64,000 nt of DNA from Saliphagus infecundisoli (GCF_020177375.1 NZ_JAIWHV010000002.1:1-64000), one strand, 5' to 3'. Numbered from the stretch's first letter, positions 1-8,880 are shown. The notes: generated by a model not told the origin, from the letters alone. Program-made: numbers and translations.

Positions 1-170
1 TGGCTCCTACCGACCCCGGCTTGTGCGAGGACGGCAGTATCTCACATAACGGGCGGAGACGGCCTAAGCCTTGCGGTTTCGTCCAGCTTCGCAACGCGAT
101 TCCTCTCCACCCTACTCGCTCCCGTCGGTCGCTCGTTGAGGAAGGAGGCTCCTCGCTACCGTTTGCTGAA
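1..170 (-). repeat. 170-bp direct repeat, copy 1 (solo IS200/IS605 left-end-like sequence)
   Basis: This segment recurs at 40975-41144 with a single visible mismatch (G at 128 here, A at 41102) and may extend beyond the window start. The tail with ccctactcgct and cgttgagga resembles the left end of the truncated tnpB element near 53.4 kb read on the opposite strand, and ggcctaa followed by cttgcggttt recurs in the non-autonomous element near 930. I therefore read it as a left end without a body. No protein in it is credible. Confidence 0.7.
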
Positions 171-209
171 ACGGTTCAGCGACGGAGCCCGCGACACAGC
201 GAACAGGTC

Positions 210-238
210 GTTTTCCGGACGAGCGGCGCCCGGAAAAC
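210..238. other. Inverted repeat in an otherwise featureless spacer
   Basis: A 9-bp perfect inverted repeat (gttttccgg / ccggaaaac) is separated by 11 nt. It lies in the stretch 171-418, between two pieces of transposon debris, where I see no gene. It could be a terminator-like hairpin or an old mobile-element end. Confidence 0.4.
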
Positions 239-418
239 TCGTGCCTGGCACGGTCAGATGGTGGGGGAAGACCGCGCGTTCGCCCATTGCCCGTAGTTCG
301 GATAACTATTTCGACCGTTCACGGCGAACTGGCTCCTCCCCGCGGTCGGGAGGCGACCGCCGGATCCGAGACGCTCGAGGACGAGGTCGCGCGTCCGGCG
401 TGGTCCCGGGACCGCCTT

Positions 419-560
419 TGACATCCTCCCCGCGCTAAACGCGAGGATTCCACCGTGGAGCGTCGGGTGGTCCGACATTACCCCGGCGGTAACTTCCTCC
501 CTGACGGGAGTACCGGGTTCGTGAGCACCACGTCGGGGCGGTGGGCGCATGGCGACGCCA
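419..560 (-). ncRNA. Predicted omega-RNA-like right end of the non-autonomous element
   Basis: In this transposon group the 3' end of the element is transcribed as an omega-RNA (sense-overlapping RNA) whose guide is the flanking DNA. Here the right end carries a hairpin (cgcg, ctaaa loop, cgcg) and ends in gatgtca. The adjacent flank, which would be the guide, starts aaggcggtcccggg on the minus strand. The 5' limit and any expression are inferred. Confidence 0.35.
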
Positions 561-1002
561 GTCTCTTTCGGACTCCCCCGCTTGTGGCTCCACACCCGCC
601 CGGTCGCCCGACCGCAACAGAAGCGACCGTCCGAACGGGTGCGTTCGTCCACGTCTTTTCGACGGGGCCGACACGGGCCGTGCCATCGACCGGACTCCAC
701 CGAACCGCTTCGGCGGAGTGGACAACCGCGAATGGGGTAGTCTTTGGTTGCCCGTCGGCGTCGCCAACGGGCCATACGGCACACGACGGTGGTTTCCCCC
801 GTCGCTCGTACAACCTCGCCCGACCGCATCCTCCTCCGAGACGTTTGGACACGGCGCGACTACGGGAGGGATCCCGGATCTCCCGGTTGATACTTTACGC
901 GATTGGCTTACCACCATGTACGACGCCAGAGGGCCTAATTCTTGCGGTTTTGCGGCCCTGCCTACCGCTTGACCCCGCCCTGAAGGGCGAGGCTTGCGCT
1001 CG
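419..1002 (-). mobile_element. Non-autonomous IS200/IS605 derivative, about 0.58 kb, no transposase
   Basis: Read on the minus strand, the left end (hairpin region around 970-1002) matches the left end of the intact element at 7.9 kb: both share cgagcgca, a cttcagg-containing hairpin and a gcggtaggca block. The right end finishes with cgcggggaggatgtca at 419, like the right ends at 6099 and 47683. The interior has only non-conserved reading frames and no TnpA or TnpB catalytic motifs. This looks like an internally deleted element that could be mobilised in trans by a related TnpA. Boundaries are inferred from comparison between copies. Confidence 0.65.
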
Positions 1003-1131
1003 AAATTCACGTCGTTCAGGAATCGAAAACTGTTATGGCAGTCCTGGAACGTACAGGGCATCGATGGCGAGGCGACGATCGAGCACGGACCCCACACGGC
1101 GGGAGCGGCCGACGCCGACCGACGAGGGCGG

Positions 1132-2412
1132 ATGAACCGGCGCTATCTCCTGGTCGCGGCCGCGCTCGTCCTCGCCGCGAGCTACCTGGTCGCCGGCGGG
1201 GTCGTCGATCCGGCGACCGAACCCGAGACGATCGACCGGGAACGGCTCGTCCAGCCCGCCGAAAACGGGAGCTACATCTGGCCGTACACGAGCCGGGACC
1301 GGTCGCTCGCCGAACGGACCCTCGCGATCAACATGATCGTCCACGGGCCCGACGACCGCGTCCGGCGAACCCTCGCCGACCAGGACGACCTCGAGTGGGA
1401 GGAGCTCGATCCCGACGAGGAGACCAACGAGACCGACGACGGCGAGGAGCCGATCCGCTGGAACGACGCCCACGGCTCGACGCGATACACCTACGTCGAT
1501 ACGACCCAACAGGGCGGCGGCAGCCGCTGGATCACCGAGAGCTACCAGCTCCACAGCGGAACCTACCTCGGGAGCCGACAACACATCCGCGCGTACACGA
1601 CCGACCACGACGAGTGGACGGCGATCCAGGTCCACCAGGAGTACTTCGACTTCTTCCGGCTTCGCCACACCGTCACCGACATCCAGAACTCTCGAAACGA
1701 CCTCGAGGGGGTGTTCCTCGACGAACCCTACGTCGAGGAGGTCCGCCGGGAGTACCACGCGATCCACGGGGGGTGGAACGACGGCTGGCTCTCGGTCGTC
1801 GAACTGCGGACGTTCGGCTCGCTGCTGGCCGGAAGCGCCCTCGGCGTCCTCGGGCTGGTGAGCAGGGAGACCGCCCGCGACCTCGCGGGCGGCGGGCGCT
1901 CGCTGCTTTCCTGGACCCACCGGAACCTCCGCGGGTTCGTCCTCGCCGTCGCGCTCGCGGGCCTCGTCGTCGGCGTCCGCAGCGCCGCGCTGGCCATCGA
2001 GGCGGCACTGCTCGGCTGGATTACGCCACAGGCGGCCGTCGTCGTACTCTACCCGATCCTGGCGCTTGGCCTGCCGGTTGCGACCATCGTGCTCACCCAG
2101 CCCCTAGAGCGGGCGAGTCGGTTCCTGCGCCTCCAGCGGGTCGCAAACCGGCTGGGTCGACCCCTCGAGCCCCAGCCGGCGTTCATGTTCGCCGTCGTCG
2201 GCCTGGGAGCGGGATTCGTCCTCGACTTCCTCGGGATCGGGATCACGGCGCTGCCGATCGAACTCCTGCTTCACCGGGTCGGATTGCTGATCGCGCTGGG
2301 TTCGATCGCGGCGGGCTCGGCGCGCAGCGACGGGGTGGGCCTCGCGCTGTTCGCCGTCGGCCTCCTCGGCTGGGGCGCCGGCCTCGGACTGCCGCTGCTC
2401 GGGTTGATGTGA
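1132..2412 (+). CDS. Conserved haloarchaeal polytopic membrane protein, function unknown
   Basis: This 426-residue protein has an N-terminal hydrophobic segment (residues about 4-24), then an acidic extracytoplasmic region to about residue 225 with a Glu/Asp-rich stretch near 85-105. The C-terminal half contains about six predicted membrane helices, several glycine- and leucine-rich. The ATG at 1132 was chosen because the hydrophobic signal-anchor follows immediately and the upstream in-frame extension runs into transposon sequence. The region before the start is the flank of the inserted element, so its native promoter may have been altered. I recognise no catalytic motif. A sensor or transport accessory role is possible but not shown. 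Confidence 0.75.
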   Translation: MNRRYLLVAAALVLAASYLVAGGVVDPATEPETIDRERLVQPAENGSYIWPYTSRDRSLAERTLAINMIVHGPDDRVRRTLADQDDLEWEELDPDEETNETDDGEEPIRWNDAHGSTRYTYVDTTQQGGGSRWITESYQLHSGTYLGSRQHIRAYTTDHDEWTAIQVHQEYFDFFRLRHTVTDIQNSRNDLEGVFLDEPYVEEVRREYHAIHGGWNDGWLSVVELRTFGSLLAGSALGVLGLVSRETARDLAGGGRSLLSWTHRNLRGFVLAVALAGLVVGVRSAALAIEAALLGWITPQAAVVVLYPILALGLPVATIVLTQPLERASRFLRLQRVANRLGRPLEPQPAFMFAVVGLGAGFVLDFLGIGITALPIELLLHRVGLLIALGSIAAGSARSDGVGLALFAVGLLGWGAGLGLPLLGLM

Positions 2413-2595
2413 TCCAGACGATCCGATCGGAAGACCTCAACGGGGAAACGGTCCGACCCCGGAGGCCAACCCGTCGCACCGCCCAACTGTCCGCTCTGGA
2501 AATACAACGTTTAACTGACCGTAGCGGGAGGGAGGAGACGATGACAGGCACAGCGGCGACGACCACGCTCGCACCCGGCAAGCCCGGGAGAGGCC

Positions 2596-3987
2596 ATGCC
2601 CACCGTCTCGGTCGCGGAGGTTGAGGCTCGCTCGGGGGTCGAGAAAGAGTCCGGCGAGACCCTCGCCGAGTACCTCCGCCGCGTCGGCGACCGGGCCGGC
2701 GTGCCGGCCGAGGACGTCGAGGCGGTCGTCACCGAACTCCAGCGCCAGCAGTTCGCCGGCGGGACCGTCGCCGCCGATGACGCCGACGCCCCGATCGAGA
2801 CGTTCCTCGCGGCGGCCGACGACCTCGGGGGCGACGCTGACGATCCCGGCGGCGACATCGCCGACGGAGAGGGTCCCGACGAGCCCGAAGCCGACGCCGA
2901 GGACACGGGCGACGGAGGGACCGACGCGACGGTCGGGGCGGCCGCGTCGGACTCGACGGCCGCGACCGACGGCGCCGACGAGGAGGACCCGATGGCGTTC
3001 TACCGCTCGGTAGCGGTGCTCGGCGTCGTCGTCCTCCTCGCCGGGGGCGTCATCGGCAGCGCCGTCCTCCTGGGGACCGACCTGGGACCGAGCGGCGACG
3101 GCCCCGAAGCGTCGGGCGACGCGGGTGCCCTCGACGACGCCGCCAACGAGACCGAGGGCGGGTCGGATGGGGGCGACGCCGGGAACGACTCCGACGATCC
3201 GGCCGCGAACGGGACCGAGACGAACGAGACAGCCACGAACGGGTCGGCCGCGAACGGGTCCTCGGACGAGGACGCGGCGAGCAACGGCACCCCCGACGGG
3301 AACGCGTCCGCGGACGACGCCAACGACACGACCGACACCGACGGGAACGGAACCCCCAGTGACGACGGAACCGACGACGAACCCATCGGCTTCGACGGGG
3401 AAGCGACGAACGACACGGACGCCGAAAACGGCAGCGACGGCGGAACCGGTAGCGACGAGGACGGCAACGACAGCGACGCCGGGATCGACGCCGACGGCGA
3501 CGACGAGAATGGCACCGACGAACCCGTCGGCTTCGACGAGGGCGCCGACGGCGAGGGCGACGATGAGACCGAGGACGCCGACGACGAAGACGGGGCGGAC
3601 GATCCCGGCGCCGTCGACTCCGCCCCCGAGGCGACCGGCTCGCTCGAGGTCACCGACAGGGCCGCCCCCGGCGACCAGCCCGCCGACGAGTACGTCGAAC
3701 TCACGAACGTCGGCGACGCGCCCCTCGACATGTCGGGCTGGACCGTCCGCGACCGCGAGGGCGGTGCCGTCGACACCCACGGGCTCGAACCGCTCGAGTT
3801 CCCCGACGGGTTCGTCCTCGAGCCCGGCGCGAGCGTCCGACTCGTGACCGGCGACGGGGAGGACACCGCCGAGACGATCTACTGGGGCCAGAACCGCCAG
3901 CACTGGCGCTCGGCCGGCGACGTCGTCGTCGTGCGGGACGCCGACGGCGAGACCGTCATCCGGCATCCCTACGGGGACCAGGCGTAG
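2596..3987 (+). CDS. Surface-anchored lamin-tail-domain (LTD) protein with acidic, sequon-rich linker
   Basis: The protein has 463 residues. Residues 1-75 form a small helical, apparently cytoplasmic domain. An acidic linker precedes one membrane helix near 137-160. Residues 160-345 are low-complexity Asp/Glu/Gly/Asn with many Asn-X-Ser/Thr sequons (NET, NGS, NGT, NDT). The C-terminal ~110 residues match the lamin-tail beta-sandwich pattern (YVELTNVGD, then LDMSGWTVRD, then LEPGASVRLVTG). LTD domains in prokaryotes usually sit on exported or nuclease-linked proteins, and no nuclease domain is present here. I infer a type II-like membrane-tethered surface protein, possibly heavily N-glycosylated. 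Confidence 0.75.
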   Translation: MPTVSVAEVEARSGVEKESGETLAEYLRRVGDRAGVPAEDVEAVVTELQRQQFAGGTVAADDADAPIETFLAAADDLGGDADDPGGDIADGEGPDEPEADAEDTGDGGTDATVGAAASDSTAATDGADEEDPMAFYRSVAVLGVVVLLAGGVIGSAVLLGTDLGPSGDGPEASGDAGALDDAANETEGGSDGGDAGNDSDDPAANGTETNETATNGSAANGSSDEDAASNGTPDGNASADDANDTTDTDGNGTPSDDGTDDEPIGFDGEATNDTDAENGSDGGTGSDEDGNDSDAGIDADGDDENGTDEPVGFDEGADGEGDDETEDADDEDGADDPGAVDSAPEATGSLEVTDRAAPGDQPADEYVELTNVGDAPLDMSGWTVRDREGGAVDTHGLEPLEFPDGFVLEPGASVRLVTGDGEDTAETIYWGQNRQHWRSAGDVVVVRDADGETVIRHPYGDQA

Positions 3988-4090
3988 CTACGACTTGCTC
4001 GGATCGGGGGTCGGTATTTCGCCACAAAAGAATCCCATCTCGAGCCCGGCCGAACGAAACCGAACGGGTCGGGCGTAGCTGAACGTTCTC

Positions 4091-5260
4091 TCAGTCCCAG
4101 GTGTCGCTCGCGGCGACCGAGAGGTCGAGCATGGGCTCGCTCCCGACGTAGCCGGTCGCGAACGCCGAATACGCCGTCCCCGCCTCGAGGGAGACGTCGG
4201 CCCCGATGACCGCCTCGTCGCCGCCGGCCGGGTAGATACAGAGCCGGTAGTCGCCCGCGGGGACCGCGACGGAGCCGCCCTCGCCGTAGGGGACGTCCTC
4301 GAAGAGGGCCTCGCCCGTCTCGGCGACCCGGATGTCGACGTTCGGGGCGTCCGGCGAGGCGTGGAACGCGCTGACGCGTGCTTCGCCCTCGCCGAGTTCG
4401 GAGACGTCGTCCTCGATGACGGTGACCTCGAAGGCGCTGTCGCCCTCGAGTTCGCCGATCGCGGCGATCGTGAAGGCGCCAGCGGGGACCTCGAGGTCCT
4501 GGTCGAAGACGACGGTCTCGGCGTCGCCCGCGGCCGTGATCTCGATGCCGTAGGTCCCGGCGGGAAGCTCGAGGTAGTCGGTGACGTCGCCGAACGGCAG
4601 GTCCTCGATCGTGAGCTCGCCGTCGACGTAGACGTCGACGTTCGGGGCGTCCGGCGAGAGGTGGGCGACCCTGACCGAGGCCGACCCTTCTTCCTCGTCG
4701 TCGGCCTCGACGGTGACCATCGCGTCGGCGACGACCGGATCGCCGGCGTCGTTGACGTAGGGGCCGTCGACCTCGCCCTCGCTCTCGACGAACTCGTAGG
4801 CACCGCTGTCGTTCGAGTCCATGTGGGGCATCGCGATCAGCGTCTCGTCCTCTTCGAGCATCTCCCGGTCGAAGTCGGTGCCCGGGATGTCGCCGAACAG
4901 CGGGACCTCGACGTCGCTCATCTCGCCCGCCTCCATCGCCTCGCTCACGCCGATGACGCTCCCGAGGACCTCGCCGTCGAGCAGCGAACTGTCGTGGATC
5001 GTGACGAACCCGCCCTCCGGGAGCATCGCCTCCGCGACGGTGACCCAGGTTCCATCGGTGGTCTGGTCCTCGAAGGTGACCATCGCCGTGGCCTCCATCT
5101 CGCCGTCGGACTCGTTCATCCCGCCGGACTCGTTCATCTCCCCGCTTTCGTTCCCGCCGTCCGACTCGTTGTGGTCGTCGGCTACGACGTGCCCGACGCC
5201 GCCGAGGAGCACTGCGCCACTGCCGATCTGAAGGAATCGCCGTCGTGTCTTATCTGTCAT
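4091..5260 (-). CDS. Tat-exported protein with DUF7282-like and DUF4397 domains
   Basis: The 389-residue protein begins with a twin-arginine signal (TRRRFLQIG, residues 5-13) followed by a hydrophobic stretch, so export in folded form is expected. Residues ~28-55 are an Asn/Glu/Ser-rich linker. Residues ~55-185 resemble the haloarchaeal DUF7282 domain, and ~190-389 form a DUF4397 region with two similar halves, each opening with a SPDAPNVD motif. DUF4397 domains are cell-surface beta-sandwich modules of unknown ligand. The start at 5260 puts the Tat motif at the N-terminus; an earlier in-frame start would add 15 residues. It is monocistronic. Confidence 0.85.
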   Translation of the reverse strand: MTDKTRRRFLQIGSGAVLLGGVGHVVADDHNESDGGNESGEMNESGGMNESDGEMEATAMVTFEDQTTDGTWVTVAEAMLPEGGFVTIHDSSLLDGEVLGSVIGVSEAMEAGEMSDVEVPLFGDIPGTDFDREMLEEDETLIAMPHMDSNDSGAYEFVESEGEVDGPYVNDAGDPVVADAMVTVEADDEEEGSASVRVAHLSPDAPNVDVYVDGELTIEDLPFGDVTDYLELPAGTYGIEITAAGDAETVVFDQDLEVPAGAFTIAAIGELEGDSAFEVTVIEDDVSELGEGEARVSAFHASPDAPNVDIRVAETGEALFEDVPYGEGGSVAVPAGDYRLCIYPAGGDEAVIGADVSLEAGTAYSAFATGYVGSEPMLDLSVAASDTWD

Positions 5261-5347
5261 GGTTTGCCGTGCGTGTTCCGGTACGACAGTTCGAGAGTTG
5301 AGCACCTTTCCTAACTAGTAAGGGTTGCTCGCCGCCCGCTCGTTCCG

Positions 5348-5593
5348 ATGGCCAACGGCAGCGGGTCCAGGCCGGGCCTCCCGGTGGCGGTTTCGGCCGG
5401 GAGCAGCGATACACTGAGGACGGTGGCGACCGAAAGCAGGGACGACGTGACTCGAACCGACCGGTCGGGCGACGACGCGCCGGAGACGGCACCCTGTCTC
5501 TCGTGTGGCGCGGAGACCCCGCTCCCCAAGGAAGTCCACAGCCCCGTCTGTTTCCGACCGCTCTGTGCGGACTGCGACGGCTCCGATTCCTGA
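5348..5593 (+). CDS. Small cysteine-pair (zinc-ribbon-like) protein
   Basis: Up to 81 residues, with two Cys pairs in the C-terminal half (CLSC and, after a further lone Cys, CADC), typical of the small CPxCG-type zinc-finger proteins common in haloarchaea. A GTG at 5423 is an alternative start that would give a more typical ~56-residue protein, and the first 25 residues look uncharged and atypical. It diverges from the DUF4397 gene. Its function is unknown, and protein or RNA binding is only an inference from the family. Confidence 0.5.
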   Translation: MANGSGSRPGLPVAVSAGSSDTLRTVATESRDDVTRTDRSGDDAPETAPCLSCGAETPLPKEVHSPVCFRPLCADCDGSDS

Positions 5594-5659
5594 GTTCGAC
5601 GAGAAAAAAGGACGGAGAGGTCGACGGCGCGGGGGCCGGAAGTCGTACGGCCGGCCGTC

Positions 5660-6013
5660 TCAGGAGTCGTTGAGATAGACGCCGATGCGGACGATCCGCT
5701 CGTCTGCGTCGTCGAACTCGAAGACGTCACAGAAGCCGGCCTCGACGCGCCCGTCGTCGCCGTCGCCGGTTACGACCCCCTCCGCGACCGAAGCATCCTC
5801 GCCGTGGGCCCGCAGCGTGACCTGGTGGCTCGTGTTCGAGAGCCCCCGGACCTCCTCGAGATACGTTTCGAGGCCGGCGGCGCCCTCGAGGTCGCCAGCC
5901 AGCGACTCGTAGACGAAGTCGTCGGCGAGTACGGGTCGAACGCGCTCGAGATCGGCTTCGTCCATCGCGTCGAAGTAGGCGTCGATCAGGTCGTCGCGGT
6001 CGGAGTCGGACAT
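5660..6013 (-). CDS. NTF2-like / SnoaL-type protein
   Basis: The 117-residue protein fits the cone-shaped NTF2-like fold. Its N-terminal helices (DLIDAYFDAMDEADLERVRP) are followed by alternating strands ending in a C-terminal beta strand. Members serve as small enzymes or ligand-binding domains, and no specific catalytic set can be assigned here. Its 5' end lies about 85 bp from the right end of the intact IS200/IS605 element, so upstream control could be affected by that insertion. Confidence 0.75.
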   Translation of the reverse strand: MSDSDRDDLIDAYFDAMDEADLERVRPVLADDFVYESLAGDLEGAAGLETYLEEVRGLSNTSHQVTLRAHGEDASVAEGVVTGDGDDGRVEAGFCDVFEFDDADERIVRIGVYLNDS

Positions 6014-6098
6014 GTCCGAGCGTTTGCCGCCGGCCCTATAAGAGTCCGGCGTCGTCGCCGACGATGATCCACGAGACGCCTCGATCCGAGACGGGAAT

Positions 6099-6310
6099 TG
6101 ACCTCCTCCCGCGCCTAAAGTCGCGGGAATCCCACCATGGGATTTCAGGCCGAGCGCGGCCCTAAGGTTTCAAGACGCATACGCTCCACACGTCTCTTGC
6201 TGGGTGTCAGCATCGGCTTGGCTGTCTTGCGGGCCGGTCAAACGGCCCCCTTCCTCAGCCGAGTCATCGCCATCCGTGTGTTCTCTTGAATGGCTCTCTC
6301 CGCCGAGGTA
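6099..6310 (-). ncRNA. Predicted omega-RNA overlapping the 3' end of tnpB
   Basis: TnpB proteins use an RNA transcribed from the 3' end of their own gene through the right end. Haloarchaeal IS1341-type genes are known to give sense-overlapping RNAs of this kind. The right end here folds into a cccgcg/cgcggg hairpin and stops at ggtca. The flanking sequence that would be the guide reads attcccgtctcggatcg on the minus strand. The 5' boundary and processing are guesses. Confidence 0.5.
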
Positions 6311-7405
6311 GCGGTCTGCAATATTGAGCGCGGCGTTGATGTCCGCGTGGTACTCCGAAACCCAACACTCCGAGTTGGAACACTTGAACGTCGCTTGGTC
6401 GGGGCGGTAGCCCTGTTCTCCGCAACAGTGGCACGTCTTCGAGGTGTACGCGGGATTCACCGTCTCCACACGAATCCCCTTCTCGGCGGCTTTGTAGCGG
6501 AGTTGGGCGTGCATCTTCGCAAAGCCCCATCCGTGCAAGCGCCGGTTCATGAACGCGCCGTAGTCCATGTTCTCGCGGATATGCGTCAAGTCTTCGAGGA
6601 CCAGTATGGGGTTCTCGAATTGGTCGGCGTAGGCGACGACCTCCGACGTGACCGTGTGAAGGATGTGGTCGATGTGTCGCCACAACTCGTCGCCGTAGGA
6701 TTCGGCGATACGCTCGCTTCCGCGTTGCTGCAGGCGTCGAGTCGCCGTGAAGTATGTCTCACGGAGTTGCCGTACTCGCTTCCCATCGTCGTTCCAGAGG
6801 TTGGGTGTAGCCGGGGAGCCGCGCTCGTCACGGTGACACACCGTTACCAAAGAGGCTTCCCCGATGTCTACCCCAATCGGCGTTTCGTCCGCCGAACTGG
6901 ATCGTTCCTCCACGTCCCGAGTTGCGACGACGTGCAAGTACCACTCACCGCCACGGTCGAACAGCCGACACTCGCCCATCGTCGCGTCCCCCGCGTGCAA
7001 CGCTTCCAGCCACTCTCGCTGTTCGGGGTTCGGTTGCGCGGGAAGCCACAGGTGGTAGTCGTCGTGGTGCGGGATTTTGACGTACCACTCGATGGCGTTC
7101 TGTGGTTTGTGGTCGAGCTTCGGACCTTCGTTCGTGAACCGAACCGCGTGGTCGTCGTGAAGCTCTTGCGCGTCGTAGCTTCCGCCACAGAGTTGTGGGA
7201 CGTACTTCTTGAGCGCGTTCTTCGCGTATCCGCTCAGGTCGTAGTTTACCACCACGTCATTCGCTTCGGTCTGGGTGGTACAGTTGGCGTTGAACGCGGC
7301 TTCGAGAGCGTCTTGGTACGCCCGCTTTGTCTCGCAGAGTTTGCGGTGCTTGTGGGCGTTCGGCTCCACAAGCTTGAGTTCCAGCGTCTCGGTGAGTTCG
7401 GTCAC
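6170..7405 (-). CDS. tnpB: TnpB, RNA-guided RuvC-type nuclease of IS200/IS605
   Basis: The 411-residue length is full for the family. The RuvC-like active site appears intact: Asp180 in GVDIG, Glu271 in VLEDL and Asp355 in HADINAA. The zinc ribbon is present (TCHCC around 324-328, C342, C347). TnpB is the ancestor of Cas12: it is guided by omega-RNA to cut DNA beside a short motif and so helps the element persist. It starts with GTG and overlaps the tnpA stop codon (GTGA), implying translational coupling. The C-terminal ~45 residues are acidic and polar and overlap the predicted omega-RNA. Confidence 0.93.
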   Translation of the reverse strand: MTELTETLELKLVEPNAHKHRKLCETKRAYQDALEAAFNANCTTQTEANDVVVNYDLSGYAKNALKKYVPQLCGGSYDAQELHDDHAVRFTNEGPKLDHKPQNAIEWYVKIPHHDDYHLWLPAQPNPEQREWLEALHAGDATMGECRLFDRGGEWYLHVVATRDVEERSSSADETPIGVDIGEASLVTVCHRDERGSPATPNLWNDDGKRVRQLRETYFTATRRLQQRGSERIAESYGDELWRHIDHILHTVTSEVVAYADQFENPILVLEDLTHIRENMDYGAFMNRRLHGWGFAKMHAQLRYKAAEKGIRVETVNPAYTSKTCHCCGEQGYRPDQATFKCSNSECWVSEYHADINAALNIADRYLGGESHSREHTDGDDSAEEGGRLTGPQDSQADADTQQETCGAYAS

Positions 7406-7797
7406 TGTTCGTCCTCCTCATGACGCTGGATGTAGTCTTGAACCGTTTCGCTTGAGACGTGTCCTGCTGTTCCGGCGTAGTAGCCGCGCGCCCACTTGAT
7501 TTTCTCGCCGTCGTGGTCGGCGTAGCGGTGGTTGTATTTCCGCGAACTGATGCCTTTGAACCAGTTGGCGAGAAGTGACGGGGCGTGCTTCGGTGGACTA
7601 CTTACGAACAGGTGTACGTGGTCGGATTGGACGGTGAGGTCGACGATCTCCAATCCCTTTTCATCGGAAATTTCGTGGAGTATTCGACGCACACGGCCTG
7701 CTACCTCGTTAACCAGCACCGAGTTGCGGTACTTCGGCAACCACACTATGTGGTAGTTGAGGTCGTAAGTCGCGTGCCGTGTGGTCTTCATCCGCAC
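7402..7797 (-). CDS. tnpA: TnpA, Y1 (HUH) single-strand transposase of IS200/IS605
   Basis: The 131-residue protein is typical for IS200 TnpA. The HUH motif is visible as H60-V-H62 in SDHVHLFV, and the likely nucleophile is Tyr122 in the C-terminal helix (TVQDYIQRH). These enzymes cut and join single-stranded DNA at hairpin-recognised ends. The gene precedes tnpB, overlaps it and is apparently co-transcribed from a promoter within the left end. No frameshift or missing residue is seen, so the protein should be functional. Confidence 0.93.
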   Translation of the reverse strand: MRMKTTRHATYDLNYHIVWLPKYRNSVLVNEVAGRVRRILHEISDEKGLEIVDLTVQSDHVHLFVSSPPKHAPSLLANWFKGISSRKYNHRYADHDGEKIKWARGYYAGTAGHVSSETVQDYIQRHEEDEQ

Positions 7798-7968
7798 TAC
7801 ACACTATGGTGAGAGGCGGTCTTAAAACTCCCGAGTGGCATGGGAAATCCGGCCGGTTGTAGCAACGTGGACCGGACGCACTATGCCTACCGCTCGACCC
7901 GCGCCTGAAGACGCGGGTATGCGCTCGCACTATGTATCACCGTCCCTCGAGTCGCACGGACGGCGGCG

Positions 7969-8880
7969 TCAGCGTCCGTCGGCGGCCGTCTTCGTCGGGC
8001 CGGCTGCTCCCGGCGAGGCGGATCGCTCGGTCCGCCCGCCCAGCGTCTCGAAGTCGAAGTTCTCGAACTCGTCGGGAACGACTCCCTCGACCGCGTAGAC
8101 GTACAGCGCCGTCTTCGCGATCCCCCGGATCGCCTGTCCCAGGAGAACGGTGAAGACGACCGCCCCGCCCACCAGGACGACGCCGAGGAACAGCCCCGGG
8201 CCGGCGAACGCGCTCGCGACCGGCACGGAAACCGCGAGCGCGACCCCGACGAGCACGAGACCGATCAGCCCGACGATCAGCGTGATCCCGAATCCGGCAC
8301 CGAGGGTTTCCCCCCAGGTATCCCTGAACGTCTCGCCGCTGCGTTCGAACATCGTGGTGACGGAGACGTCCTCGAAGACGATCACCGGGACGATGAAGAA
8401 GGTCAGGATCGACCAGCCGACCGCGAACAGCGAGCCCAGGAGCGCCGCGACCGGGTTGTCGGCGTCCTCCAGGGCCTTGATGACGATACTGACCGTCGCG
8501 GCGATCGCCGCCCAGGCGAGGATCGGACCGAGTCGGCCCCGTATCGCCCCGAGACTCTCCCGGAGCCCCGGTTCGCGGCCGTGGAAGGCCTCGTTGGCCG
8601 CGTAGACCAATGCGGCCGAGAAATAGGTGCTCGCGAAGGTGGTGACGAAATAGAGGACGAACAGGACGGCGTATTCGACGCCGCTCCCGAACAGGTTCGC
8701 GGCCAGCAGCGGGACCAAGAGAAGTGCGAGAAAGCAGAGGCTGGCGACGCCCGCGAGCAACGGAAACGCCAGCAGACGGGGGTGATCGCGGACTACCCCG
8801 AGGCTGTCTTTCGTCAGCGTCCACCCCGTCTTCAGCCGCTCGACGAAGCCGACCCTCCCCCGACCGATGTTCGACGACAT
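7969..8880 (-). CDS. DUF6159-like polytopic membrane protein
   Basis: This ~303-residue protein has about six predicted membrane helices in two groups (residues ~40-100 and ~130-250) and a hydrophilic, Gly/Pro/Ala-rich C-terminal tail. The layout and the conserved TLFERSGETFRDTWGE-like segment after helix four resemble the DUF6159 family of haloarchaea and bacteria, whose function is unknown. I chose the ATG at 8880 rather than one three codons upstream. It diverges from mgtE across a ~200-bp A+T-richer promoter region. Family assignment is from memory. Confidence 0.7.
   Translation of the reverse strand: MSSNIGRGRVGFVERLKTGWTLTKDSLGVVRDHPRLLAFPLLAGVASLCFLALLLVPLLAANLFGSGVEYAVLFVLYFVTTFASTYFSAALVYAANEAFHGREPGLRESLGAIRGRLGPILAWAAIAATVSIVIKALEDADNPVAALLGSLFAVGWSILTFFIVPVIVFEDVSVTTMFERSGETFRDTWGETLGAGFGITLIVGLIGLVLVGVALAVSVPVASAFAGPGLFLGVVLVGGAVVFTVLLGQAIRGIAKTALYVYAVEGVVPDEFENFDFETLGGRTERSASPGAAGPTKTAADGR

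Larger units (their letters stand above)
6099..7927 (-). mobile_element. Complete IS200/IS605-family element (tnpA + tnpB)
   Basis: Both genes point to the minus strand. The left-end hairpin lies at about 7897-7919 (acccgcg / cgcgggt), and the right-end hairpin at about 6107-6126 (cccgcg / cgcggg) ends with aggaggtca at 6099. These ends match those of the non-autonomous copy near 0.4-1.0 kb. There are no inverted terminal repeats and no target duplication, as expected for single-strand Y1 transposition. Both proteins keep all expected catalytic residues, so it may be active. Exact tips are inferred from alignment of copies. Confidence 0.85.

Noticed and set aside
455-1135. 226-codon frame within the non-autonomous element
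   Set aside because: It lacks TnpA or TnpB motifs and has non-halophilic composition. It is best explained as chance frame in transposon DNA.
2437-3966. 509-codon open frame on the minus strand
   Set aside because: It is antisense to the LTD protein gene. The real product has a halophilic acidic composition and a recognisable domain, while this frame gives Val/Gly/Arg-rich sequence caused by G+C-rich codons.
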